5,374 bases of DNA from Pseudomonadota bacterium. GTDB taxonomy: Bacteria > Pseudomonadota > Alphaproteobacteria > Rhizobiales > Xanthobacteraceae. A model generated the notes under the pieces. The model worked only from the letters and a program-made list of their open reading frames with translations, did not search any database and had not been told where the DNA came from. Positions 1 through 5,018 of the stretch are shown here, piece by piece. The position numbers and the translations under genes are program-made. The stretch covers positions 1 to 5,374 of the forward strand of contig JAEYVN010000195.1 of assembly GCA_023431725.1 (NCBI GenBank). Direction: 5' to 3'. Position 1 is the first letter of the stretch; each line of letters starts with the position of its first letter.

Positions 1-522
1 ATGGATGCCTTGCGGCTGCAATTCGCGGGCAAGACTTTGCGACAACCCACGCAAGGCGAACTTCGCCATTGCGAACGGTGCGGACTTCGGAAAGCCCTTC
101 ATGCCAGCCGATGCACCGGTGAAGAAAATTGCGCCGTGATTGTTCAGCAGCATCCGTCGCGCCGCCTGTTGCGCGACCAGAAAGGCACCGAAGGCCGATA
201 TCGCAAAGGCCTTCTGCACGTCACTTGGCACAATCTCGATAAACGGACCGCGCGTTCGGAAACTGGGATTGTACACAACGACATCCGGAGCGCCGACGCT
301 TGCATCGACGTCGGCAAACAACCTGCTGACCTGTGTCTCTTCCGACGCGTCACAGGTAAAGAGCTTGGCGCCCGTCTCCTCGGCGAGCGGCGCAAGGTCG
401 GCGGTCGATCGCGAGGCCAGGGCTACGGTCAATCCGGATTTTGTGAACAAGCGAGCAAGCGACGCGCTCAACCCCGCTCCCGCTCCGACGATCAATGCTG
501 TTCGATATGACAAGGCCGGCAC
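1..522 (-). CDS. Atypical SDR-family NAD(P)-dependent oxidoreductase, C-terminus cut by window edge
   Basis: Reading the minus strand gives 174 residues of a Rossmann-fold SDR that continues past base 1. The nucleotide-binding turn is V-G-A-G-A-G-L-S (residues 12-19), so the last glycine of the usual TGxxxGxG is serine. N85 lies in Y-N-P-S-F where classical SDRs have NNAG. The active-site region reads T-G-A-S-A-G (135-140), then P-F-A-M-A-K (149-154): K154 is kept but phenylalanine occupies the catalytic tyrosine position. By spacing, A137 falls at the catalytic serine and S109 at the catalytic asparagine. The downstream helix A-L-R-G-L-S-Q-S-L-A-R-E is typical of SDRs. There is no in-frame ATG. 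GTG at 522 has GGAG five bases upstream; GTG at 525 and TTG at 513 are alternatives. Substrate unknown. Family assignment is firm; activity as a classical dehydrogenase is doubtful. It may be co-transcribed with the 79-aa gene 107 bases upstream. Confidence 0.85.
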   Translation of the reverse strand, partial: MPALSYRTALIVGAGAGLSASLARLFTKSGLTVALASRSTADLAPLAEETGAKLFTCDASEETQVSRLFADVDASVGAPDVVVYNPSFRTRGPFIEIVPSDVQKAFAISAFGAFLVAQQAARRMLLNNHGAIFFTGASAGMKGFPKSAPFAMAKFALRGLSQSLARELQPQGIH

Positions 523-629
523 CACATCTCCGCTCCATCCGGGGCAAAGAGTAGTGTCGATACCGGCAGGATGGCAACGAATTAGCGCTCCAAACCGCCG
601 TATGCCATCGAGGCGATCTCAACGCAGGC

Positions 630-869
630 CTACCACGCTCCGTGCGTCTGTTCGTTGGTCCTGTGATGCAGCGCCTTGGTGAGCGCGCTTCTGTCAAGAT
701 GCGTGCCGTCATCGCCTTCGATCAACAGCGCAACGCGTCCGGTTGCCTTCAGATGGTGAGCAAAGCCCATCGCCTCATCGAGCCCGGCGAATTCCTTGAA
801 CAGATGCTTGCCCTTGTTGAGCGGACTGATTGGTTCGGACCCGACCGGCCCGGAATAGACCCTGTACAT
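630..869 (-). CDS. Small conserved-type protein of unknown function, 79 aa
   Basis: The ATG at 869 is preceded by AAGGAG with an 8-base spacing, a very good ribosome binding site; a longer reading from a TTG at 992 would cross the promoter and is unlikely. The protein starts M-Y-R-V-Y-S-G-P-V-G and has two short charged alpha/beta stretches, including F-K-E-F-A-G-L-D-E-A (residues 24-33) and R-V-A-L-L-I-E-G-D-D-G-T (45-56). It has no signal peptide, no membrane segment and no cysteine, so it should be cytosolic. It resembles short hypothetical proteins I associate with Bradyrhizobium relatives, but I know no function for them. A GGAAC-N17-CGTT element lies about 34 bases upstream of the start, so general-stress control by EcfG is the best clue to its role. 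The SDR gene follows on the same strand. Confidence 0.8.
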   Translation of the reverse strand: MYRVYSGPVGSEPISPLNKGKHLFKEFAGLDEAMGFAHHLKATGRVALLIEGDDGTHLDRSALTKALHHRTNEQTHGAW

Positions 870-902
870 GTTCTCCTCTCCTTTTGTGGATTGGATAAGG
901 CT

Positions 903-928
903 AACGATCTTGGAGCCCCGGAAGTTCC
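903..928 (-). promoter_or_regulatory. Predicted EcfG (general stress sigma factor) promoter for the 79-aa gene
   Basis: On the minus strand GGAAC (928-924) is followed after exactly 17 bases by CGTT (906-903). This matches the alphaproteobacterial EcfG consensus GGAAC-N16/17-CGTT. Transcription would start near 893-897, leaving a leader of about 25-30 bases before the ATG at 869. Orientation, spacing and position all fit. Not experimentally shown. Confidence 0.7.
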
Positions 929-1007
929 CGCCTATGGCACGGTCCTTGCTGTGAGGCAGCGACGCCCGCGCATTGGTTGCGTGGCAAACCAAGGAGCCTC
1001 AGGCACC

Positions 1008-1481
1008 ATGATGATCCGAACCGCCGCTGTCCTTCTCGCCTTGTTAAGCCTCGGTGCGAGCCCGGCCGTCTCACAGCAATTCGAGAAAAAGAATTACAAC
1101 TACAGCAAGTTTGCAACCGGCGCGTTCTCGGAAGCTGCGGTGGTCACGGGCCCAGCCAAGACCATCTACCTCGCCGGCATCGGGTCCGAAGACCCGGACA
1201 ATGGTTCAATCCACCACAAGGACAATTTCCTCGAGCAGTGCCGCATGTCCTGGGCGAAGGTGAAAAAGGCACTCGAAGCCAACGGCGCAACGCTGGCCGA
1301 TATCGTCAAGGCGACGTCCTATGTCACCGACGTGCGCTACCGTGAAGAGATGCGCAAATGCCGCGAAGAAACTTTCAAGGGTCTGCCACTGCCGCCGCAC
1401 ACCTTCCTGAATGTCGTGCAACTCGCTCGTCCCGGCATGATGTTCGAGGTCGATGTGGTTGCAGCGGTTGCTGCAAAATAA
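1008..1481 (+). CDS. Exported RidA/YjgF-family protein lacking the catalytic arginine
   Basis: This 157-residue protein begins at ATG 1008, with AAGGAG (991-996) eleven bases upstream. Residues 1-22 form a clear Sec signal peptide: R4, a hydrophobic core A-V-L-L-A-L-L-S-L, and a likely cut after A-V-S before Q23, so the mature protein should be periplasmic. The rest is one RidA domain, with Y-L-A-G-I-G-S (54-60), A-N-G-A-T-L-A-D-I-V-K (91-101) and S-Y-V-T-D-V-R (104-110). RidA hydrolyses reactive enamines/imines using an arginine in the P-x-R-S/T-x-V-E-V stretch; here that stretch is P-P-H-T-F-L-N-V, giving H131, and the acidic residue near the C-terminus is aspartate (F-E-V-D-V). It therefore belongs with Rid subgroups without the arginine, whose activity is unclear. 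C78 and C118 could form a disulfide in the periplasm (inference). It is convergent with mccB. A weak sigma70-like pair, TTGGAG (910-915) and TATGGC (933-938), lies upstream. Confidence 0.88.
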   Translation: MMIRTAAVLLALLSLGASPAVSQQFEKKNYNYSKFATGAFSEAAVVTGPAKTIYLAGIGSEDPDNGSIHHKDNFLEQCRMSWAKVKKALEANGATLADIVKATSYVTDVRYREEMRKCREETFKGLPLPPHTFLNVVQLARPGMMFEVDVVAAVAAK

Positions 1482-1507
1482 TTCAACCCTGCCCTATCGA
1501 TCGGCAT

Positions 1508-1534
1508 TGATGCCGGCGCGGTGCGTCGGCATCA
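1508..1534. terminator. Hairpin between the convergent RidA-like gene and mccB, terminator-like
   Basis: Bases 1508-1519 pair with 1523-1534 around a 3-base GGT loop: a 12-bp stem with one G-U pair in the plus-strand RNA (C-A mismatch in the minus-strand RNA). It lies 26 bases after the RidA-like stop and directly abuts the mccB stop codon (1535-1537). No T-run follows on either strand, so it is not a textbook intrinsic terminator; it may mark or protect 3' ends. Confidence 0.5.
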
Positions 1535-3142
1535 TCACATGCGAAACACGCCGAACTTCGTCTCCTCCACCGGCGCATTCAGGGACGCGGATAAGGCCAA
1601 CCCCAGAACCCGGCGGGTCTCGCTCGGCAGGATGATGCCATCATCCCACAGCCGCGCCGTCGCGTAATAGGGATTACCCTCGCGCTCGTATTGGTCCCGG
1701 ATCGGCGCCTTGAACTCCTCCTCCTCGATCTCGGACCATTTGCCGCCGCCAGCCTCGATGTTGTCGCGGCGCACGGTGGCGAGCACCGATGCCGCCTGCT
1801 CGCCACCCATCACGGATATGCGCGCATTCGGCCACGTGAACAGGAAGCGCGGTCCATAGGCCCGCCCGCACATCCCGTAATTGCCGGCCCCGAACGAACC
1901 GCCGACGATCAGCGTGATCTTCGGCACGCGCGCGCAGGCGACCGCCATCACCATCTTGGCGCCGTCCTTGGCGATACCACCTGCCTCATAATCGCGCCCG
2001 ACCATGAAGCCCACGATGTTCTGCAGGAACAGCAGCGGAATGCGGCGCTGGCAGCAAAGCTCGATGAAATGCGCCGCCTTCAGTGCGCTTTCCGAATAGA
2101 GAATGCCGTTATTGCCGATGATGCCGACCGGCATGCCGTGCAGATGCGCAAAGCCGGTGACCAGCGTCGTGCCGTACAGCTTCTTGAATTCATCGAACTC
2201 GGACGCATCGACGATGCGAGCGATGATCTCGCGCACATCATATTGCTTCTTCAGATCGGTCGGGACGAGGCCTTCCAGCTCGGCGGCGTCATAATGCGGC
2301 TCGCACGATGCCCTCAGCGGGATATTGACCTGCTTCACGGTATTCAGGTTGGCGACGATACGGCGCGCGATCGCCAGCGCGTGCTCATCATTGGCCGCCA
2401 GGTGATCGGCAACGCCGGACTTGCGCGTATGCACATCGGCCCCGCCCAGATCTTCTGCCGATACGACCTCTCCCGTCGCCGCCTTCACCAAAGGCGGACC
2501 GCCGAGGAAGATCGTGCCCTGGTCTTTCACGATGATGGTCTCGTCCGACATCGCCGGCACATAGGCGCCGCCGGCCGTGCAGGACCCCATCACCACCGCG
2601 ATCTGCGGAATGCCGGCGGCCGACATCTGCGCCTGATTGTAGAAGATGCGGCCGAAATGATCGCGGTCGGGAAAGACATCGGTCTGGTTCGGCAGATTGG
2701 CGCCGCCGGAATCGACGAGGTAGATGCACGGCAACCTGTTCTCGCGCGCAATCTCCTGTGCCCGGAGGTGCTTCTTCACCGTCATCGGATAATAGGTGCC
2801 GCCCTTGATGGTGGCGTCGTTGCATACGATCATGCATTCGCGGCCGGATACGCGACCGATCCCGCCAATCAGGCCTGCGGCATGGATCTCATCGTCGTAC
2901 ATGCCCAATGCGGCTAGCGGCGACAGCTCGAGAAAAGGCGAGCCTGGATCGATCAATCGCATCACGCGGTCGCGTGGCAGCAGCTTGCCGCGACCGACAT
3001 GACGCTGGCGAGACTTCTCATTCCCGCCAAGAGACGCGGCGTGACGCGCAGCCTTCATTTCGTTGGTCAGACTTTGCCACTGAGCAGCATTCAATCGAAA
3101 CTCGCGCGATTGCGTGTCGATGTTCGATTCAATGCGCGCCAC
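1535..3142 (-). CDS. mccB: Methylcrotonyl-CoA carboxylase, carboxyltransferase (beta) subunit
   Basis: The 535-residue product is a full-length acyl-CoA carboxylase carboxyltransferase. In the family it moves the carboxyl group from biotin on the alpha subunit to 3-methylcrotonyl-CoA, a cytosolic step of leucine breakdown. The N-lobe has [13 protein letters not shown] (residues 47-59), [14 protein letters not shown] (112-125) and the oxyanion-site region [16 protein letters not shown] (186-201). The C-lobe has G-F-M-V-G-R-D-Y-E (378-386), [16 protein letters not shown] (414-429) and V-M-G-G-E-Q-A-A (444-451). The end [14 protein letters not shown] closely matches MCC beta, including the human enzyme. 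Propionyl-CoA carboxylase is excluded by these motifs; geranoyl-CoA carboxylase (AtuC) is a less likely alternative. Start GTG 3142 has AGGAGG five bases upstream. No mccA follows: the next gene is convergent. I see no convincing promoter in the divergent gap. Confidence 0.88.
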   Translation of the reverse strand: MARIESNIDTQSREFRLNAAQWQSLTNEMKAARHAASLGGNEKSRQRHVGRGKLLPRDRVMRLIDPGSPFLELSPLAALGMYDDEIHAAGLIGGIGRVSGRECMIVCNDATIKGGTYYPMTVKKHLRAQEIARENRLPCIYLVDSGGANLPNQTDVFPDRDHFGRIFYNQAQMSAAGIPQIAVVMGSCTAGGAYVPAMSDETIIVKDQGTIFLGGPPLVKAATGEVVSAEDLGGADVHTRKSGVADHLAANDEHALAIARRIVANLNTVKQVNIPLRASCEPHYDAAELEGLVPTDLKKQYDVREIIARIVDASEFDEFKKLYGTTLVTGFAHLHGMPVGIIGNNGILYSESALKAAHFIELCCQRRIPLLFLQNIVGFMVGRDYEAGGIAKDGAKMVMAVACARVPKITLIVGGSFGAGNYGMCGRAYGPRFLFTWPNARISVMGGEQAASVLATVRRDNIEAGGGKWSEIEEEEFKAPIRDQYEREGNPYYATARLWDDGIILPSETRRVLGLALSASLNAPVEETKFGVFRM

Positions 3143-3147
3143 ATGGG

Positions 3148-3153
3148 CCTCCT
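3148..3153 (-). promoter_or_regulatory. Shine-Dalgarno site fixing the mccB start
   Basis: A perfect AGGAGG on the minus strand ends five bases before GTG 3142. It favours this GTG over an in-frame TTG at 3166, which would add eight residues and contain the site inside the coding region. Confidence 0.8.
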
Positions 3154-3249
3154 GATTCTTCTGCAAACGGAACTATGCCGTGCTGCGCGACGAACAACAA
3201 ATTTCGAAGGAACTGAACGCTGGTTAACAAGATTCCTCGATCGCAGTCG

Positions 3250-3275
3250 GGAACGTCGCGCATGCACTATGCGTT
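3250..3275 (+). promoter_or_regulatory. Predicted EcfG (general stress sigma factor) promoter for the DUF1236 gene
   Basis: GGAAC (3250-3254) is followed after 17 bases by CGTT (3272-3275), matching the alphaproteobacterial EcfG consensus. The start of transcription would fall near 3281-3285, giving a leader of roughly 55-60 bases before ATG 3340. It is the same spacer length as in the element at 903-928. Prediction only. Confidence 0.7.
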
Positions 3276-3339
3276 CTCGGCATGACTGGGCTTTTGCCTG
3301 AGCACGGGGACATCGGGAAGAAAACCAGAGGAGCCTCCA

Positions 3340-4077
3340 ATGAGGAAAAGTGTTTTGACGTCCGTTTCCGCGATCGCCCTCATCGCGAGCGCAGGTCTCG
3401 TTTCGGCGCAGGACAAAGGTGGGATGGGTGGTGGTGGAATGGGCGGCGGCGCGACACAAGCTCCGCAGAACTCTTCGCCAGCGCAGCAGTCCGCACCGTC
3501 TGCCCAGCCGGGCGGCGAGATGCGCGGTGGCGGAAATACGCGCGGCGGCACCACCGGCCAGGGCGAACCGCGTGGCGGCGCTGAACCGCGGTCCGGCCAG
3601 ACCGAACAACGGATGGATCAGAAAGGCGGCGCTGACCAGAAGGGCGACCGTCAGCTGCGCAGCCAAGATCAGCGCCAACAGCAGGATCAGAAGGGCGCCC
3701 AGGATCAGCGGATGAACCAGCGCGAAAACCGTGCGCAGGATAAAACCGACAACAAGGGTGCGGCTGATACGAAGTCACAACGCAACACGACCGGCCAGGG
3801 TGCGGCAGGGTCTTCGAGCGGCGCCTCCTTGACCAGCGAACAGCGCACGAAAATCACCACCACGATCAAGCACACCAATGTTCGCCCGGTGACCGACGTG
3901 AACTTCAACGTCTCGGTCGGCACTGTCGTACCGCGAAGCGTCACGCTGCACGCCCTGCCGCCGGCCGTGGTCGAAGTCTATCCGGACTGGCGGCCGTACC
4001 GTTTCATCCTGGTTGGCGATGAGATTGTCATCATTGAACCTGGAACCTACCGCATTGTTGCGGTTATCGACGCCTAA
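3340..4077 (+). CDS. Secreted DUF1236 protein with a low-complexity Gly/Gln-rich linker
   Basis: ATG 3340 follows AGAGGAG by six bases. The 245-residue product has a Sec signal peptide (residues 1-23: K3, hydrophobic S-A-I-A-L-I-A-S-A-G-L, likely cut V-S-A before Q24). Next comes a Gly/Met-rich stretch (26-37), a Gly/Arg/Pro/Thr stretch to about 90, then a hydrophilic Asp/Gln/Lys/Arg segment (91-150) with repeated D-Q-K/R units; all of this is probably disordered. After L-T-S-E-Q-R-T-K-I (164-172) lies the conserved DUF1236 module (about 185-245), with V-G-T-V-V-P-R-S-V (193-201), L-P-P-A-V-V-E-V-Y-P (206-215), Y-R-F-I-L-V-G-D-E-I-V-I-I-E-P (220-234) and Y-R-I-V-A-V-I-D at the end. The domain is common, often multi-copy, in Bradyrhizobium relatives and has no established biochemical function. 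The signal peptide points to the periplasm or outside. The EcfG-type promoter upstream suggests an envelope-stress or desiccation role, by inference. Confidence 0.9.
   Translation: MRKSVLTSVSAIALIASAGLVSAQDKGGMGGGGMGGGATQAPQNSSPAQQSAPSAQPGGEMRGGGNTRGGTTGQGEPRGGAEPRSGQTEQRMDQKGGADQKGDRQLRSQDQRQQQDQKGAQDQRMNQRENRAQDKTDNKGAADTKSQRNTTGQGAAGSSSGASLTSEQRTKITTTIKHTNVRPVTDVNFNVSVGTVVPRSVTLHALPPAVVEVYPDWRPYRFILVGDEIVIIEPGTYRIVAVIDA
3616..3729 (+). repeat. Imperfect in-gene repeats encoding D-Q-K/R units
   Basis: Within the DUF1236 gene, D-Q-(K/R) recurs at residues 93, 99, 110, 116 and 122, three of the four spacings being six residues. The underlying DNA repeats GA(T/C)CAG followed by AA(A/G)GGCG or CG. 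Such a stretch can lengthen or shorten by slippage; the copies here are diverged, so it is not a fresh tandem expansion. Confidence 0.5.
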
Positions 4078-4096
4078 CCCAAAGGCAGGTAGCAGC

Positions 4097-4140
4097 CGGC
4101 GGGCGGAAGCGCAGAGACTTGCCTCTCCCGCCGTCACTTT
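4097..4140 (+). terminator. Probable terminator of the DUF1236 gene
   Basis: CGGCGGG (4097-4103) pairs with CCCGCCG (4127-4133), with an inner AGAG/CTCT pairing (4113-4116 with 4123-4126), then TCACTTTCTT. It starts 20 bases after the DUF1236 stop. The loop is long and the T-run broken, so termination may be only partial. Confidence 0.4.
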
Positions 4141-4186
4141 CTTCGCGAAGGCGGAACAGAGTTGCGAAATGTCATAAATCGTTAAC

Positions 4187-4205
4187 ACTTGCTTGCAAGT
4201 ATAGC
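4187..4205 (+). promoter_or_regulatory. Perfect dyad beside a -10-like hexamer, candidate regulated promoter
   Basis: ACTTGC-TT-GCAAGT (4187-4200) is a perfect 6+2+6 inverted repeat. Its last base begins TATAGC (4200-4205), a plausible -10 box placing the transcription start near 4211. No good -35 hexamer lies 16-18 bases upstream, so the dyad sits where an activator or repressor would act. The -10 call is weak; the dyad itself is exact. Confidence 0.35.
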
Positions 4206-4210
4206 GAAAG

Positions 4211-4284
4211 TTCGATGCGCGTCGGGGACGGATGTACTCCCCGCAAGACGCCATCGAGGGAAGCCCGGCCTGAGGCCGGGTTTT
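4211..4284 (+). ncRNA. Candidate structured small RNA of about 74 nt
   Basis: This segment follows the -10-like box and folds compactly by eye. Bases 4211-4217 pair with 4252-4258 (seven pairs, one G-U), C4218 bulges, 4219-4222 pairs with 4248-4251, and CGGGGA (4223-4228) pairs with TCCCCG (4238-4243) around a 9-base loop. A short purine linker leads to an intrinsic terminator (4264-4284). No protein gene on this strand follows in the window, so the terminator is not explained by a downstream operon, and the DUF1236 gene has its own hairpin. The CUCCCC segment in the inner stem could pair with Shine-Dalgarno sequences if opened (inference). Alternatively this is the end of a long DUF1236 3' UTR. 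I cannot assign it to a named RNA family. Confidence 0.4.
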
Positions 4285-4290
4285 CTGTTT
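4264..4290 (+). terminator. Strong intrinsic (rho-independent) terminator
   Basis: CCCGGCC (4264-4270) and GGCCGGG (4274-4280) form a perfect GC-only 7-bp stem with a TGA loop, followed by TTTTCTGTTT. The T-rich tail is on the plus strand. On the minus strand the hairpin is followed only by CTTCCC, so it would terminate the hydrolase operon poorly from the other side. Confidence 0.85.
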
Positions 4291-4314
4291 CTGGCCCCCT
4301 GTCAGGCCGCACCT

Positions 4315-5016
4315 CTATGGTCCCGTTTCATCGAGTACGATGTCGCCGATGACAGGCAGATGATCGGACAAATGCCGTGCCTCCTTATCCGTCCACGCTT
4401 GCAACAGGATCCCATGAGGGCGGCAATAGATCCGATCCAGCCGGAATAAAGGGCTGAAAGACGGGAATGTCCGAAAGCGGGAATGATTTGGCAGGATCCG
4501 CGCCAGCATGCTGCGGATCGAACCCGGCCAGACCCAGTCGTTGAAATCGCCCATCAGGACCAATGGCGCCTCCTCACCGATGATCTTGAGCAGCGCTCGT
4601 GCCTGCGTTCGGCGCTCGCGCATACTGAGGCCCAGATGGGTGGCCACAACATGCAGTCGACCATTGGGCGTCTCGATCATTGTTGAGATCGCGCGGCGCG
4701 GTTCAAGCTCGCCGTAGGAAATATCGTGGATCTCCGCATCGCACAGCGGCCACCGGCTCATCAGCATCTGACCGTAGTCGCCGTCATCGGTGACAATCGA
4801 TTTCGCGCCGACGCCGTAATGACCAAGCATATCCTGAAGCATCAGGAAGGGATCGCCATTGCCTTCACGACGGGAATCCACTTCCTGCAGCGCGACGATA
4901 TCCGGATCGGCGCGCAGAATAAGGCCGACGACCTTTTCCAGATCGAAGCGAGGATTGCGGCCGATCGCACCATGGATATTCCAGGTCATGACGCGAATGG
5001 CGCGCCGGCGTTCCAC
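4315..5016 (-). CDS. Endonuclease/exonuclease/phosphatase (EEP) family hydrolase
   Basis: The 233-residue product holds one EEP domain, the metal-dependent fold shared by DNase I, exonuclease III and inositol-phosphatase-type enzymes, which cleave phosphodiester or phosphate-ester bonds. All hallmark residues are present: N13 in M-T-W-N-I-H-G, E45 in A-L-Q-E-V-D, H127 in A-T-H-L-G-L, D157/N159 in M-G-D-F-N-D, D194 in L-D-R-I-Y, and D218-H219 in L-S-D-H-L-P-V. There is no signal peptide, and the length is that of a minimal domain. Sequence alone does not separate nuclease from lipid or sugar-phosphate phosphatase. The start is uncertain: GTG 5016 (used), TTG 5022 (four-base overlap with the upstream stop) or ATG 4989, which would leave only three residues before N13. 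None has a strong Shine-Dalgarno, which fits translational coupling to the VTT gene. Its membrane-protein neighbour hints at a lipid-related substrate (inference). Confidence 0.88.
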   Translation of the reverse strand: MERRRAIRVMTWNIHGAIGRNPRFDLEKVVGLILRADPDIVALQEVDSRREGNGDPFLMLQDMLGHYGVGAKSIVTDDGDYGQMLMSRWPLCDAEIHDISYGELEPRRAISTMIETPNGRLHVVATHLGLSMRERRTQARALLKIIGEEAPLVLMGDFNDWVWPGSIRSMLARILPNHSRFRTFPSFSPLFRLDRIYCRPHGILLQAWTDKEARHLSDHLPVIGDIVLDETGP

Positions 5017-5018
5017 AC

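Noticed and set aside
1..510. 169-codon open frame on the plus strand
   Set aside because: It is antisense to the SDR coding region, which has recognisable motifs throughout; the plus-strand translation has none.
526..629. Possible promoter between the 79-aa gene and the SDR gene
   Set aside because: Only a poor TTGCCA / TACTCT pair is visible and no EcfG element; not strong enough to list as a feature.
642..1007. N-terminal extension of the RidA-like frame back to ATG 642
   Set aside because: It runs antisense through the 79-aa gene and its promoter; the signal peptide and Shine-Dalgarno at 991-996 fix the start at 1008.
1691..2917. 408-codon open frame on the plus strand opposite mccB
   Set aside because: It lies wholly antisense to a clearly conserved enzyme gene; its residues (many His, Arg, Asp, Ala, Ile) are the usual mirror of GC-rich codon use and show no recognisable domain.
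3209..3225. GGAAC at 3209-3213 near GGTT at 3222-3225
   Set aside because: The spacing is only 8 bases and the second element is not CGTT; the neighbouring 3250-3275 element is a full match.
4153..4183. GGAAC (4153-4157) followed by CGTT (4180-4183) in front of the sRNA candidate
   Set aside because: The spacer is 22 bases, outside the 16-17 accepted for EcfG promoters.
4232..4273. 13-codon reading frame with stop in the terminator loop, as a leader peptide
   Set aside because: The GGGGA upstream is only 3 bases from the ATG, and no plus-strand gene follows that could be attenuated; noted only as part of the sRNA candidate.
4215..4352. Plus-strand open frame from ATG 4215 running through the terminator
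   Set aside because: It crosses a strong intrinsic terminator and overlaps the 3' end of the hydrolase gene; no ribosome binding site.
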